Part shown: in pieces, positions 26,601 to 34,568 of the stretch
Position numbering within the stretch: position 1 is the stretch's first letter
How the letters are laid out: each line of letters starts with the position of its first letter
Assembly (NCBI GenBank): GCA_910577275.1
Contig: CAJTMW010000028.1
Location: 1 to 56,771 of the forward strand
Length of the DNA: 56,771 bases
DNA from: an uncultured Lachnospiraceae bacterium
Lineage (GTDB): Bacteria; Bacillota; Clostridia; Lachnospirales; Lachnospiraceae
Direction of reading: 5' to 3'
Notes under the pieces: model-generated
What the model saw: the letters and a program-made list of their open reading frames with translations, nothing else
What the model was told of the DNA's origin: nothing
Database searches by the model: none
Program-made: the position numbers and the translations under genes

Positions 26601-26771
26601 ATCCTTCAAGTTCATCAAAATTACGTCAGCTGCAGCTATAAGCTTCCCATCCGGTTTTACACTTTCCGAAAATTGATGAGTAAAGTGTGCAAGTGGAGAC
26701 ATTCCTTTTATTGTTTCAAATATACTGCTTTGATAACCCAACAGATAGAAATGAATCTGACAATGATACAT
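23634..26771 (-). CDS. Hybrid sensor histidine kinase with pseudo-receiver, three PAS domains and two receivers
   Basis: A 1045-residue cytoplasmic kinase. Order: a receiver-like N-terminus without the phosphorylatable Asp (~1-110); PAS domains at ~120-245, ~250-370 and ~385-525; HisKA with SNMSHDIRTPMNAIVGF; HATPase with NQVLLNLLGNSVKYTEPGG, DTGIGM and GTGLGMAI; a receiver with VVDDDFN and VIDWMLPDLNG; and a second receiver with LLAEDNELNQEIA and LILMDVQMPVMGG. No membrane segment, so it senses an internal signal. I start at ATG 26771, six bases after AGGAGG. It has no HPt domain; the standalone HPt at 11954-12316 is a candidate partner. Its 3' end overlaps GH127 convergently. Confidence 0.92.
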   Translation of the reverse strand: MYHCQIHFYLLGYQSSIFETIKGMSPLAHFTHQFSESVKPDGKLIAAADVILMNLKDMNVAEAIQAVKESKSERAELILLAEKEQFSLLEGSLDEIKDIWTLPMSEEEAAFRFLRWQQSCKMGRDLWETSQFLEAAIDHSPNLIWFKDKTGVHEKVNNSFCDTVGKTKEQVQGQRHAYIWDVEEDDPACIESENEVMRRKETCISEEIIKTGEGLRTLSTYKSPLFDIDGSVMGTVGVAIDVTLERKYEQEILHKNQNLEMILTTIDCGVMRHTRDGKQILSANRAALEILGYGSVEELAADGFDMVASTVIDEDRKRIQESIGSLEKEGDIVSVEYRVRHKNGELVYVVGNVRMVEDNGELVYQRFLLDCTEQKIQERRKEKRQTELVQALCVDYKIVCYFDLDTGKGYALRSSKQKEWQSRNPEEEELTLEEAMGVYIQEYVHEDDREMLKRASSTAGLKEELEKKNVFCVNYRRVWKGETVYFQMKAVRAGIWEESHGIVLGFHSVDEDIRREMEKKNLLEDALSQANRASKAKSVFLSNMSHDIRTPMNAIVGFTALAITHINQKELVEEYLKKIMTSGNHLLSLINNVLDMSRIESGKMHLDDKPCGLPDILHGLRSILQADVHAKRLELYIDAVDVKNEEIICDKLRLNQVLLNLLGNSVKYTEPGGIVSLRITERGGALPGYANYEFHIKDTGIGMSREFVDHIFEPFERESSTTNSGIPGTGLGMAITKNIVDMMNGTIKVTSEPGVGTEFIVSFAFRINTDVRKPQDIPELKNCRALVVDDDFNTCDSVTYMLQQIGMRAEWTLSGKEAVLRTRQAVGRGDLFSVYVIDWMLPDLNGIEVTKRIRKEVGDEVPVIVLTAYDWADIEEEAKEAGVTAFCSKPLFLSELRECLYSIINGDKEEESVREPVKLQKGRILLAEDNELNQEIAVEILNDAGFTTEVASNGQIAVDMLKKSGPGYYQLILMDVQMPVMGGYEATRKIRELSNKKLADIPILAMTANAFEEDKKEALACGMNGHIAKPINAKYLFETLGRVLA

Positions 26772-26835
26772 GCCGTTCCTCCTGTACATGAATTAGTATG
26801 CAATATTATTATTCTAACAATCCGTTTACCCGGTG

Positions 26836-28215
26836 TCAATAAGCCGAATTACTTTTTGTCCCTTTTTTTGCCCCTTTTATATAAGGATTCAGCCAGAAGG
26901 CAGCTAACAGCTCCACCACCATAAAGCACCAGATAACCGGTTCGCAGAAAATCACCGCCATATACTGATACCTGGGAATAAAAACGGCCACAAACAAAAT
27001 TTTCCCGAACAGCTCCATGATACTTGAAATGATGGGGAGAATCTTCTGCCCGATGGCCTGCAGCGCCGTCCTGGTATCGTTTATCAGGCCCAGAATGAAA
27101 TAAAAGGGGGCCACCACCCGAAGATACATTGCTCCGTTCTCCAACATCACCGGCTCGCCGGAGCCCGAAATAATCCGCACCATATCGGGCGCAAACATAA
27201 GAAGCAAAATCGTAAGACCCACCGCCACATACGCATTATACAGATAAGCGCATTTCATGGCCCTGCGTATTCGCTGCATCTTTCCGGCGCCATAATTCTG
27301 GGAAACAAAGGTATTGACCGCGGAAATCATTGCCGTCATCGGCATCAGGCAGAACATACACAGCTTCCTCGCCGCCGTGTGCCCCGCTATGGTAAGATAA
27401 CCAAGGCCGTTAATCCCCACCTGCAGAATCGCGCTTCCGGCGGAAACCAGACTGTGCATAAAGCCCATGGAAAATCCCTGAGCCGCCATCTCCTTATACA
27501 AATCCTTACCGGCCTTAAAATGCCCTCTTTCCGGCACCAGAATCTCCGCTCTTTTTAATATGTAGACAACGCACAGGACAACGGAAACCGCCTGTGAAAT
27601 CACCGTGGCCACCGCCGCTCCCCGTATTCCCATGCCAAAGCCCGCAATAAACAGAAAATCAAGCCCGATGTTAAGCACAGATGAAAAAATCAGGAACATC
27701 AGCGGCATAAAGCTGTTGCCGATGGCCCGCAGCACCCCGGCGCAGAGGTTATAGGCAAACATCACTCCGGTATACAGCGTAATCACGGAAACATAGCTGT
27801 AAGCTTCCCCGATGATTTCCTCCGGCGTATGTAAAAGCTGTAAAAAAGGGTAAAGCGCTACTCTTGTCAGTAATGTGATAAACAGGCTGATTCCCGCTCC
27901 GATTACCAGGGAAACCGCAACCGAGCGTTTGAGCAGGTTATTATCCCCGGAGCCGTAGCTTCTTGCAGTTACGATGGACAGGCCGTTCCCCAACCCCAGC
28001 GCAAAGCCAATCAGCAAATCATAGACGGGGGTTGCCGCGCCAATGGCCGCCAGCGACGTATCCCCCAGGACATGACCCACGATTACCGTGTCCATGGTAT
28101 TATAAAGCTGCTGGAATACGCTGGAAAAAAAGACAGGAACGGCAAACTGAAGCATGGACAGGAAAATCGGGCCGTTTAATAAGTCAACCTGTGCGTGACG
28201 TTTTGTTTGAGACAT
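26836..28215 (-). CDS. MATE-family multidrug/toxin exporter
   Basis: A 459-residue membrane protein with 12 hydrophobic segments. The N-terminal half opens with LLNGPIFLSMLQFAVPVFFS and QQLYNTMDTVIVGHVLG, the usual MATE start. GLGNGLSIVTARSYGSGD and, in the second half, AVNTFVSQNYGAGK are the paired conserved loops. MATE proteins export drugs or metabolites using Na+ or H+. It follows the PfkB gene by 27 bp, so it is probably co-transcribed. The substrate is unknown. Confidence 0.93.
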   Translation of the reverse strand: MSQTKRHAQVDLLNGPIFLSMLQFAVPVFFSSVFQQLYNTMDTVIVGHVLGDTSLAAIGAATPVYDLLIGFALGLGNGLSIVTARSYGSGDNNLLKRSVAVSLVIGAGISLFITLLTRVALYPFLQLLHTPEEIIGEAYSYVSVITLYTGVMFAYNLCAGVLRAIGNSFMPLMFLIFSSVLNIGLDFLFIAGFGMGIRGAAVATVISQAVSVVLCVVYILKRAEILVPERGHFKAGKDLYKEMAAQGFSMGFMHSLVSAGSAILQVGINGLGYLTIAGHTAARKLCMFCLMPMTAMISAVNTFVSQNYGAGKMQRIRRAMKCAYLYNAYVAVGLTILLLMFAPDMVRIISGSGEPVMLENGAMYLRVVAPFYFILGLINDTRTALQAIGQKILPIISSIMELFGKILFVAVFIPRYQYMAVIFCEPVIWCFMVVELLAAFWLNPYIKGAKKGTKSNSAY

Positions 28216-28242
28216 TGCAGTACACTCTCCTTTTATTATAAC

Positions 28243-29313
28243 TTATATCTCTCTTATTCGCAAAACCTTTTCCATCAGCTCCTCCACCAACTCCCGCTTT
28301 GGCGGCTTCGTTCCCACCGTTGTCACCGCTCCCGCCGCCGCTGCCATACAAAGGCGGACCGTCTCCTCATTTCCAAGCCTCTGGTTCCATGCGCAGGCAA
28401 GAGCCGCCACCATGGCGTCCCCGGCTCCCACAGTGGAATGCGCCCGAACCGGGATTGCCGGGGCGTATGCTTCGTATCCGTCCTTTACAAACAAAGCGCC
28501 CTCGCTTCCCATGGAAACAACCACTGTGCCAACGCCCCTCTCCCGGCATTTTTCCGCCGCTGCCAGAAGCCTTTTGAGAGACGCCGCCGGATAACCGCCT
28601 ATTCTCCCGGATTCGCCCCCTGTCGCCCTGAAAAGCTCTCCGTACCCGGCCTCCGCTTTCCGGAAGGGCTCTCCGTATCCGGCCTCCCCGCACCCTTCCG
28701 GCGCTTCCTGCAGCCATCCGTAAAATCCGGCGCATTCTCTAAGCTCCGCCCGGTTGGGCTTTATGATATCCGGACCTTCCTTAAGGGCGTTTCTGAAAGC
28801 CTCCCCGTCCGCGTCTAAAAGCACCTCAGCTCCCTTCTCATGAGCCATGCGGATAATTCTGGCATAAACCTGCTTATCCGCTCCCGACGGCAAGCTTCCT
28901 GATAAGACAAACAGTGTTCCCTTTCCGGCATAACCGGCATATCCCGACAGTTTTTCCAGTAACTGCTCCATCTGCTCTCCGCGCACCTCCGGCCCCGGCT
29001 CGTTAAGCTCCGTCACCCGTCCGTCCTCTTCAAGCACCTTTGTGTTCGTCCGCGTCTCGCCCTCCAGCCATATAAAATCATGCTCGATGCCTCTCTCCGA
29101 AAGGGAATCAGCTATGGCTTTTCCGGCATTTCCTCCCAGAAAGCCTGTGGCGATGCTCTTTTCCCCCAGCTCGCGAATCGTTTTTGAGACGTTGATTCCT
29201 TTCCCTCCGGCGTCCCACGCCATATTTCTGATTCTGTGAAGGGCGCCGGGGCAAAGCCTGTCTGTTTCAATTGTTTTATCAATAGCGGGATTCATTGTCA
29301 CTGTGATAATCAC
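28243..29313 (-). CDS. PfkB-family sugar kinase, 1-phosphofructokinase/tagatose-6-phosphate kinase type
   Basis: A 356-residue kinase. N-terminal MIITVTMNPAIDKTI and WDAGGKGINVSKTIRELG form the sugar-binding lid site; KPNRAEL is the middle signature; STVGAGDAMVAALACA carries the catalytic Asp and anion hole. These fit FruK/LacC-type enzymes that phosphorylate fructose-1-phosphate or tagatose-6-phosphate. It is ~45 residues longer than the family norm because of an insertion after KPNRAEL, with the near-duplicate units AGYGEPFRKAE and AGYGELFRATG. No PTS gene is adjacent. It lies between a MATE gene and an AAA/nuclease gene in one leftward run. Confidence 0.88.
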   Translation of the reverse strand: MIITVTMNPAIDKTIETDRLCPGALHRIRNMAWDAGGKGINVSKTIRELGEKSIATGFLGGNAGKAIADSLSERGIEHDFIWLEGETRTNTKVLEEDGRVTELNEPGPEVRGEQMEQLLEKLSGYAGYAGKGTLFVLSGSLPSGADKQVYARIIRMAHEKGAEVLLDADGEAFRNALKEGPDIIKPNRAELRECAGFYGWLQEAPEGCGEAGYGEPFRKAEAGYGELFRATGGESGRIGGYPAASLKRLLAAAEKCRERGVGTVVVSMGSEGALFVKDGYEAYAPAIPVRAHSTVGAGDAMVAALACAWNQRLGNEETVRLCMAAAAGAVTTVGTKPPKRELVEELMEKVLRIREI

Positions 29314-29331
29314 GTTTATTCCTCCTGTAGA

Positions 29332-31101
29332 TTATTTTTCACCTATAAGCACTTTCTTTCCGCAAAAAGCGAACCCATATTTCCGTATCCTTTCCTCTGT
29401 AATGCCTTTAGCCACAAGATTTGCCTGATAATTCCGTTCATCTATCTGCCGAAGAGCCGCTTCAATGGTTTCAGTCAGCTCCTTCTCATTGGCATCCTGA
29501 ACCTTGAACTCCAAAATGATAGCGTCATCTTTTTCGCCTCTTGGTTCCAACATATAACAGGAAGCACGCTGATGCGTGCGCAGGTCATAAGGAATCCTCC
29601 CATTTTCAATGGGTCCCTCCTTACGACAAGTATCATATCTTCCGAAACCGCTCTCCCGGTTAGATGTAATCACATATTTATCCGCCATTTCTACCATCAA
29701 TCCCAGTACAAAGCCATGATAAAAACGCTCCGGCTCCGTGGCAGAGGGCTTTTTTCCTGCGTCGAAACAGCTAAATATCTCCAATGTCACTCTGTTCATG
29801 TAAACATTCATCGCCCCGATATCGCCAATCAGCAAAGCCTTAATGAAATCACCGTAATCAGTTTTTACACTGCCAAACCATTTTCGAATCATACCCTGGA
29901 ACATTGCTTTCACTTCAAAATTAGTCAGCTGCAGCTCATACTTTTCTCTCCACTCGCCAAATTCCGAAATACCTGCTTCATATTTTTTTACCTTCAGATA
30001 ACCGCTGGCAAGCAAAAGGCTCCAGGCCGCCTGCTCATCGTTCTCTAACAGGTCATATACTATCTGTTCATCTATTTCCGCACAAATGGCTTCTCCCTGC
30101 AGCAAACGTTCAAAGCCTTCCTTAATATTTCTGCTCCCCTCGCGTATCAGTTTATTTACAAGACTGTTGGAACTGGTATTTGCCCAGTAAGTACCCGCCT
30201 TTCTTTCATCAAGGAAATTGATAATAGACCATGGATTATAGATATCTTTTCTGTTTCCAAACGTAAACCCGTCATACCATTCCTTCACCTGCTCTTTATA
30301 ATCAGATAGCCCGAACTCCTCCAACGCCGCGAAAACCTCCTCCTGTGTGAAACCAAAGCAATCCGAATATTTATCCGAAGTAGTTGTTACCACTTTCAAA
30401 TTATTCAGGTCAGAAAAAATCGACTCTTTACTGATTCGTGTAATTCCCGTCATGATTGCCCGTTCCAGATACGGATTCGTTTTGAAAGTGGCATTTAAAA
30501 AACTTCTGATAAATGCCGCCAGTTCATCCCAATAGCCATTTACATAGGCTTCCTGCATGGGAGTATCATATTCATCAAGAAGAATAATTACTTTCTTTCC
30601 ATAATACTTCATCAGGCAGTTTGACAACACATTTAAAGAATCTGTTGCAATATAATCCTCCATATCAGCCGAAACGCTCTGACAAAAGTCTTTTTCATCC
30701 TCATTCAGCGTTCCGCTTTCCATAAGAAAATCATATTGATTATATAAATTCCTGATAATTCGGCATATCTTTTTTCTTGCATTAAAATAAGTGGTTTCTT
30801 TCACATTCGCAAAGCTGAGTGAAATCACCGGCCAGACTCCCTGAAGCCTGCGGTATTTTTCTTCTTTCCATATGGAAAGCCCTTCAAACAACTCACCTCT
30901 TCCGGCATATTTAATGGAAAAGAACTCTTCCACCATACTCATGTTTAATGTCTTCCCAAAGCGTCTCGGACGTGTAATTAATGTCACATTATCTCCACTT
31001 TGCCACCACTCACGTATAAAATTCGTTTTATCAACATAAAAATATCCTTCTTTTCGAATTGTCTCAAAGTCCTGATTGCCAATTCCGACCGTCCGCATCA
31101 T
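29332..31101 (-). CDS. AAA-ATPase-like protein with C-terminal PD-(D/E)XK nuclease domain
   Basis: A 589-residue protein of the AAA-ATPase-like (PF09820) plus PD-(D/E)XK (PF08011) family. The N-terminus has GYFYVDKTNFIREWW, the Walker A variant TRPRRFGKTLNMSM and Walker B VIILLDEYDTPMQEAY. The C-terminal nuclease core is AIILEFKVQDANEKE, with Glu and Lys in the ExK position. Members are abundant in gut Clostridia and Bacteroidetes and their function is unknown; a mobile or defence role has been suggested. I start at ATG 31101, nine bases after GGGAG. It precedes the PfkB gene by 18 bp. Confidence 0.88.
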   Translation of the reverse strand: MMRTVGIGNQDFETIRKEGYFYVDKTNFIREWWQSGDNVTLITRPRRFGKTLNMSMVEEFFSIKYAGRGELFEGLSIWKEEKYRRLQGVWPVISLSFANVKETTYFNARKKICRIIRNLYNQYDFLMESGTLNEDEKDFCQSVSADMEDYIATDSLNVLSNCLMKYYGKKVIILLDEYDTPMQEAYVNGYWDELAAFIRSFLNATFKTNPYLERAIMTGITRISKESIFSDLNNLKVVTTTSDKYSDCFGFTQEEVFAALEEFGLSDYKEQVKEWYDGFTFGNRKDIYNPWSIINFLDERKAGTYWANTSSNSLVNKLIREGSRNIKEGFERLLQGEAICAEIDEQIVYDLLENDEQAAWSLLLASGYLKVKKYEAGISEFGEWREKYELQLTNFEVKAMFQGMIRKWFGSVKTDYGDFIKALLIGDIGAMNVYMNRVTLEIFSCFDAGKKPSATEPERFYHGFVLGLMVEMADKYVITSNRESGFGRYDTCRKEGPIENGRIPYDLRTHQRASCYMLEPRGEKDDAIILEFKVQDANEKELTETIEAALRQIDERNYQANLVAKGITEERIRKYGFAFCGKKVLIGEK

Positions 31102-31219
31102 TCTCTGGTTCTCCCATCTCAAAATTTATATATCCAGTATATCCGGTTCGCAGGCTAAAATCAATAAATCCCTTTTCCGTTTATCTGCAAAAGTGATATA
31201 CAATTTTCTCCCTTTTCTT

Positions 31220-31243
31220 TATAATAAAGTTATATTTAACTTT
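31220..31243 (+). promoter_or_regulatory. -10 box and overlapping dyad before the TIM/TolB fusion gene
   Basis: TATAAT (31220-31225) is followed by AAAGTTA-TATT-TAACTTT (31226-31243), a perfect seven-base inverted repeat covering the likely transcription start. The -35 is poor. The dyad position is that of a repressor site; the regulator is unknown. Confidence 0.5.
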
Positions 31244-31267
31244 CTGACACAACAAGGAGGAATCACT

Positions 31268-33142
31268 ATGCGATTCGGCGTACAATTATTCGGTCCCGGA
31301 AAGCTGTGCCGGGATAACCCCGAAAAATTTTTTAAATCCCTTTCAAAGGCCCGTTATCAGTTAATCGAGCCCTGCCTCTGGTCAGGCGAACGGCCGCAGG
31401 GAGCGGAAGGACTGCCTGTATGGACCATGGACGAGCTGGCGGCCATGCAGCCGCTTTATGAGAAATACCATCTGAAAATCCTTTCCTGCCATCTTTTTGC
31501 CGACCTTGCGGACGAGCTGCTGCCCGACAAAATCTTAAGGTTCTGCGAGGATTTCGGCATTACGCAGTTTGTGATTGCCGGGCATTCGAAAACCACACGG
31601 GAGAGCTGCCTTGCCTATGCGGAAAAATTAGCGCAGCTTGCCGGAGCGCTCGCAGACAGAATCGGAAAAAGCCGCGACAGCCTGCCGCAGCCGGACGGCT
31701 CCCGGCTATTGCCTGTCGCTGCCCCAAATTCCCCTTCTCCCCTCCGCCTCCTTCTTCACAACGGCCCGGAGGAAAGCCTTTCAAGAATCGACGGAAAGAC
31801 TGCTTATGAATATCTTCTCGACTGTTGCGATAACTGCTGCCGCAGCGCTCTTTCTTCTAGCGACAGTCCTGCCCCCGGCAGCCCTGTCGGCGCGCAGTCA
31901 GGCGGCAATGACAGCCCCTGTCTCATCGGCGCGCAGCCCGACGCCGGGTGGCTGCTCTATGGCGGGGAGGATGTGGAGGCATTTCTCTGGCGGAACAGGG
32001 ACAGGATTTGCTCCCTTCATTACAAGGATTTTAAGGAAAATAAGGACGGCTCTCTTTCGGAAACCCTGATTGGAAAAGGCCTGCTGGACGTGGAAGCCTG
32101 CTTCCAGTTTGCCCGCGCCATGGAGCTGCCCCAGTTTGCGGATATGGACGGCAGCGAAAATGATTTCCTTGCGGATATTCAGGCTGCGGGAGCTCTTTTC
32201 GGCTCCCTGACCCAGTGCAGGAGCAGCACCAGGAGCATTCTCTGCGTTTATGACATGGAAACCGGCAAGGTGACAAGGCTCCGTGAATTTGACAGAATCA
32301 TAGAAGCGCCCAACTGGTGCCGGGACGGGAACACCATTATTTACAATTCGGAGGGATTTATCTGGAATTATCAGATTTCGGAGGATACGGAGCGCAAAAT
32401 CCCCTCGGGGGAATGCGATAACTGCAACAACGACCATGTTCTTTCCCCCGACCATACTCAAATCGCGGTCAGCCACAGCAAGCCGGGAACCTGGGAGTCA
32501 AAGATATATATTCTTCCCGTCACCGGCGGAACGCCAAAGCTGGTCACCCCTAAAGGACCGAGCTATCTTCACGGCTGGTCGCCCGACGGAAAAGAGCTTG
32601 CCTACTGCGCTTTCAGGAAACATGAGGGCGCGCTTTCCGTGGATATCTACAGCATTCCGGTAAAAGGCGCTCTGGCAGAAGGCGCAAAGGCGGACGGCCG
32701 GACGCCGGACCCCGCCGGTCATTCTTATGGGGAGGAGACGCAGCTCACCTCCCATGCCGCCTTTAACGACGGGCCGGAATACGACCCGGACGGAATACAT
32801 ATCTGGTTTAACAGTACCCGGACCGGCCTGATGCAGATTTGGAAAATGGACAGGGACGGCGGCAGTCAGGTGCAGATGACCTTTGAGGAACAGAACAACT
32901 GGTTTGCCCACGTATCGCCGGACGGGGAAACGGTTATCAATTTAGCCTACAGCAAAGACGGACTCGACGCCAGCGAGCATCTTCCCAATATGCAGGTGTC
33001 TCTCTGGGCAATGAAGCCGGACGGGTCCGGGCGGAGAAAACTTTTCGATTTTTTCGGCGGGCAGGGCTCTGTAAATGTGAATTCCTGGGCGCCGGATTCC
33101 AAAAGGTTTGCCTTTGTGGCTTATGAATTGATACACAGATGA
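31268..33142 (+). CDS. TIM-barrel epimerase/isomerase domain fused to TolB-like beta-propeller
   Basis: A 624-residue cytoplasmic protein. Residues ~1-300 are a xylose-isomerase-like TIM barrel (sugar phosphate isomerase/epimerase type): MRFGVQLFGPGKL, LKILSCHLFADLAD, then a late barrel segment with ICSLHYKDFKEN. A low-complexity insert (SSSDSPAPGSPVGAQSGG) interrupts it. Residues ~315-624 are repeated propeller blades of the TolB/PD40 kind (LSPDHTQIAVSHSKPG, HGWSPDGKELAYCAF, AHVSPDGETVINLAY, NSWAPDSKRFAFVAY). No signal peptide. GGAGG lies seven bases before the ATG. The fusion suggests a sugar or uronate catabolic enzyme with a sensing or lyase-like propeller; substrate unknown. Confidence 0.85.
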   Translation: MRFGVQLFGPGKLCRDNPEKFFKSLSKARYQLIEPCLWSGERPQGAEGLPVWTMDELAAMQPLYEKYHLKILSCHLFADLADELLPDKILRFCEDFGITQFVIAGHSKTTRESCLAYAEKLAQLAGALADRIGKSRDSLPQPDGSRLLPVAAPNSPSPLRLLLHNGPEESLSRIDGKTAYEYLLDCCDNCCRSALSSSDSPAPGSPVGAQSGGNDSPCLIGAQPDAGWLLYGGEDVEAFLWRNRDRICSLHYKDFKENKDGSLSETLIGKGLLDVEACFQFARAMELPQFADMDGSENDFLADIQAAGALFGSLTQCRSSTRSILCVYDMETGKVTRLREFDRIIEAPNWCRDGNTIIYNSEGFIWNYQISEDTERKIPSGECDNCNNDHVLSPDHTQIAVSHSKPGTWESKIYILPVTGGTPKLVTPKGPSYLHGWSPDGKELAYCAFRKHEGALSVDIYSIPVKGALAEGAKADGRTPDPAGHSYGEETQLTSHAAFNDGPEYDPDGIHIWFNSTRTGLMQIWKMDRDGGSQVQMTFEEQNNWFAHVSPDGETVINLAYSKDGLDASEHLPNMQVSLWAMKPDGSGRRKLFDFFGGQGSVNVNSWAPDSKRFAFVAYELIHR

Positions 33143-33251
33143 TATGGCAATTGCCATGGCAATCCGTCGTTTCGATGCAGCAGATACCGGCGCGCTCCGC
33201 AAACTGCTCTTATGTCAACAAACGCCGTTGCTCTCCGCGAGCCGGCTTATT

Positions 33252-33278
33252 AAAAAGGGCTGCCCGACCGGCAGCCCC
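33252..33278. terminator. Bidirectional terminator between the fusion gene and the small acidic gene
   Basis: GGGCTGCC (33257-33264) pairs with GGCAGCCC (33270-33277). Leftward it is followed by TTTTTA, a good U-tract for the operon ending at 33360. Rightward the tail is weaker. The ~217-bp gap also holds a possible relic frame (see rejected items). Confidence 0.75.
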
Positions 33279-33359
33279 TTAATCTATATCCTTTACAATT
33301 CCCGCTAAAGAGTGATTTCCTCATCTTCCTTTTGATGACAGCAGTCCCCACATGTTATT

Positions 33360-33626
33360 TTAGCCCTCAACTATCAGATATCTTCCATCTCCAATGTCAA
33401 ACACTTCGTCCGCCTCAAGGATTTCATCTCCACGGGCGCCGTCCACGTCAAGGCCCTCTTCCTCAAAGAAATCCCATACCTCGTCGATGGAATTCACCAC
33501 CACCGCAAGGCTTTCCTCCAGAAAGGCTTCGGCCTCCTCAAGGTTGGACGCCACATCCTCCTCCGGAAACAACTGTCCCTGATTGTCTAAAAAACATTGT
33601 AATACCGCATCATCAAATTCATGCAT
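33360..33626 (-). CDS. Small acidic hypothetical protein (88 aa)
   Basis: A very acidic protein (about 29 Asp/Glu in 88) with FPEEDVASNLEEAEAFLEES, VWDFFEEEGLDVDG and a closing FDIGDGRYLIVEG. No membrane segment. The alternating acidic helix and final beta hairpin look like a small regulator or inhibitor, but I do not recognise a family. GGAGG lies eight bases before the ATG. It is the last gene of the pheA-to-HAD run, 57 bp after the HAD gene. Confidence 0.7.
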   Translation of the reverse strand: MHEFDDAVLQCFLDNQGQLFPEEDVASNLEEAEAFLEESLAVVVNSIDEVWDFFEEEGLDVDGARGDEILEADEVFDIGDGRYLIVEG

Positions 33627-33683
33627 ACTTTATTCCTCCGTTAAAATCAATCCAACTGGTAATATTATTATGCGTTAATGCAC

Positions 33684-34496
33684 TCATGCAGTCAATACCT
33701 GAGATAAAATTTTTGTATCAATTATCTGATAAACGCCCTTTCCCGCCCATCCGGGACAGCTCCCTTTCGCGGCGCGCTTTACCTCCGGTGTGGCCGTGTC
33801 CACCGCATAGCTTTCCCCGGCCGCCTCCATCATGCCGATGTCGTTATCGTTGTCGCCAAAGGCCATGGTTTCCTCCCTCTTAATCCCGAGAGTCTCCTGC
33901 AAAAGCTTAAGCCCCACGCCCTTGTCCACCGACTTGTCCATAAAGTCAACCCATTCCTCGCCGGCCATGCACACCTTCACCTTATCCTCCCATGAAGGAA
34001 TGAAAAGCCCTTCCCCGAGCTTTCGGATGCTGCCCTTCTGGCACGCCGCAATCTTTATGATTTCATCTTCTTCCTTAAGCACATCCTCCACTTTTCTGAA
34101 TGCGTTGTGGTAGCCATAAGTAAGAAGGTCGAGGAACTCCTGATTTTTGCTTTCCACAAGACTTCCCCCGGCCGTTGACACAACGGCCTCGCACCTGCCG
34201 TAATAAGGGCGCAGCATCTTCATGATTCCCGTAATATGCTCCCGCTTCATGGGCGTGACGGAGATAATTTCATTCCGGTAGCAAATCAAAGCGCCGTTCT
34301 CCGCAATATAGGCAATATCGTCTGCCACCTCCCGGAAAACGTTCCGAAGGCTCTCGTACTGCCGGCCGCTGGCGGCGCAGAACAAAATTCCCCTTTTCTT
34401 CAATTCTCTGATGGCCCGGACCATCTCCGGGTACAAATCCGGTGTGGAATCCTTAATCAGAGTCCCGTCCACATCCGATGCAATCAGTCGTATCAT
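33684..34496 (-). CDS. HAD-superfamily Cof-type hydrolase
   Basis: A 270-residue HAD phosphatase of the Cof/YidA type. Motif I is LIASDVDGTLI, motif II FCAASGRQY, and motif IV MAFGDNDNDIGMME. The cap domain between residues ~85 and 190 is the Cof C2 type. These enzymes dephosphorylate small sugar phosphates, FMN or PLP; the substrate cannot be read from sequence. It follows maf by 72 bp in the same direction. Confidence 0.93.
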   Translation of the reverse strand: MIRLIASDVDGTLIKDSTPDLYPEMVRAIRELKKRGILFCAASGRQYESLRNVFREVADDIAYIAENGALICYRNEIISVTPMKREHITGIMKMLRPYYGRCEAVVSTAGGSLVESKNQEFLDLLTYGYHNAFRKVEDVLKEEDEIIKIAACQKGSIRKLGEGLFIPSWEDKVKVCMAGEEWVDFMDKSVDKGVGLKLLQETLGIKREETMAFGDNDNDIGMMEAAGESYAVDTATPEVKRAAKGSCPGWAGKGVYQIIDTKILSQVLTA

Positions 34497-34568
34497 AATT
34501 TCTCCTCATTTTCCTTATCTTTTCCGCCCCATCGCTGAAAATCGCCCGAAAACATCACCCTGCAATTT

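Noticed and set aside
32000..32480. Long leftward frames opposite the TIM/TolB and other GC-rich genes
   Set aside because: Shadow frames caused by codon bias; no domains and no ribosome sites.
33146..33308. Short rightward frame MAIAMAIRRFDAADTGALRK after the TIM/TolB gene
   Set aside because: The start resembles a GNAT N-terminus but it soon runs through the terminator; at most a relic.
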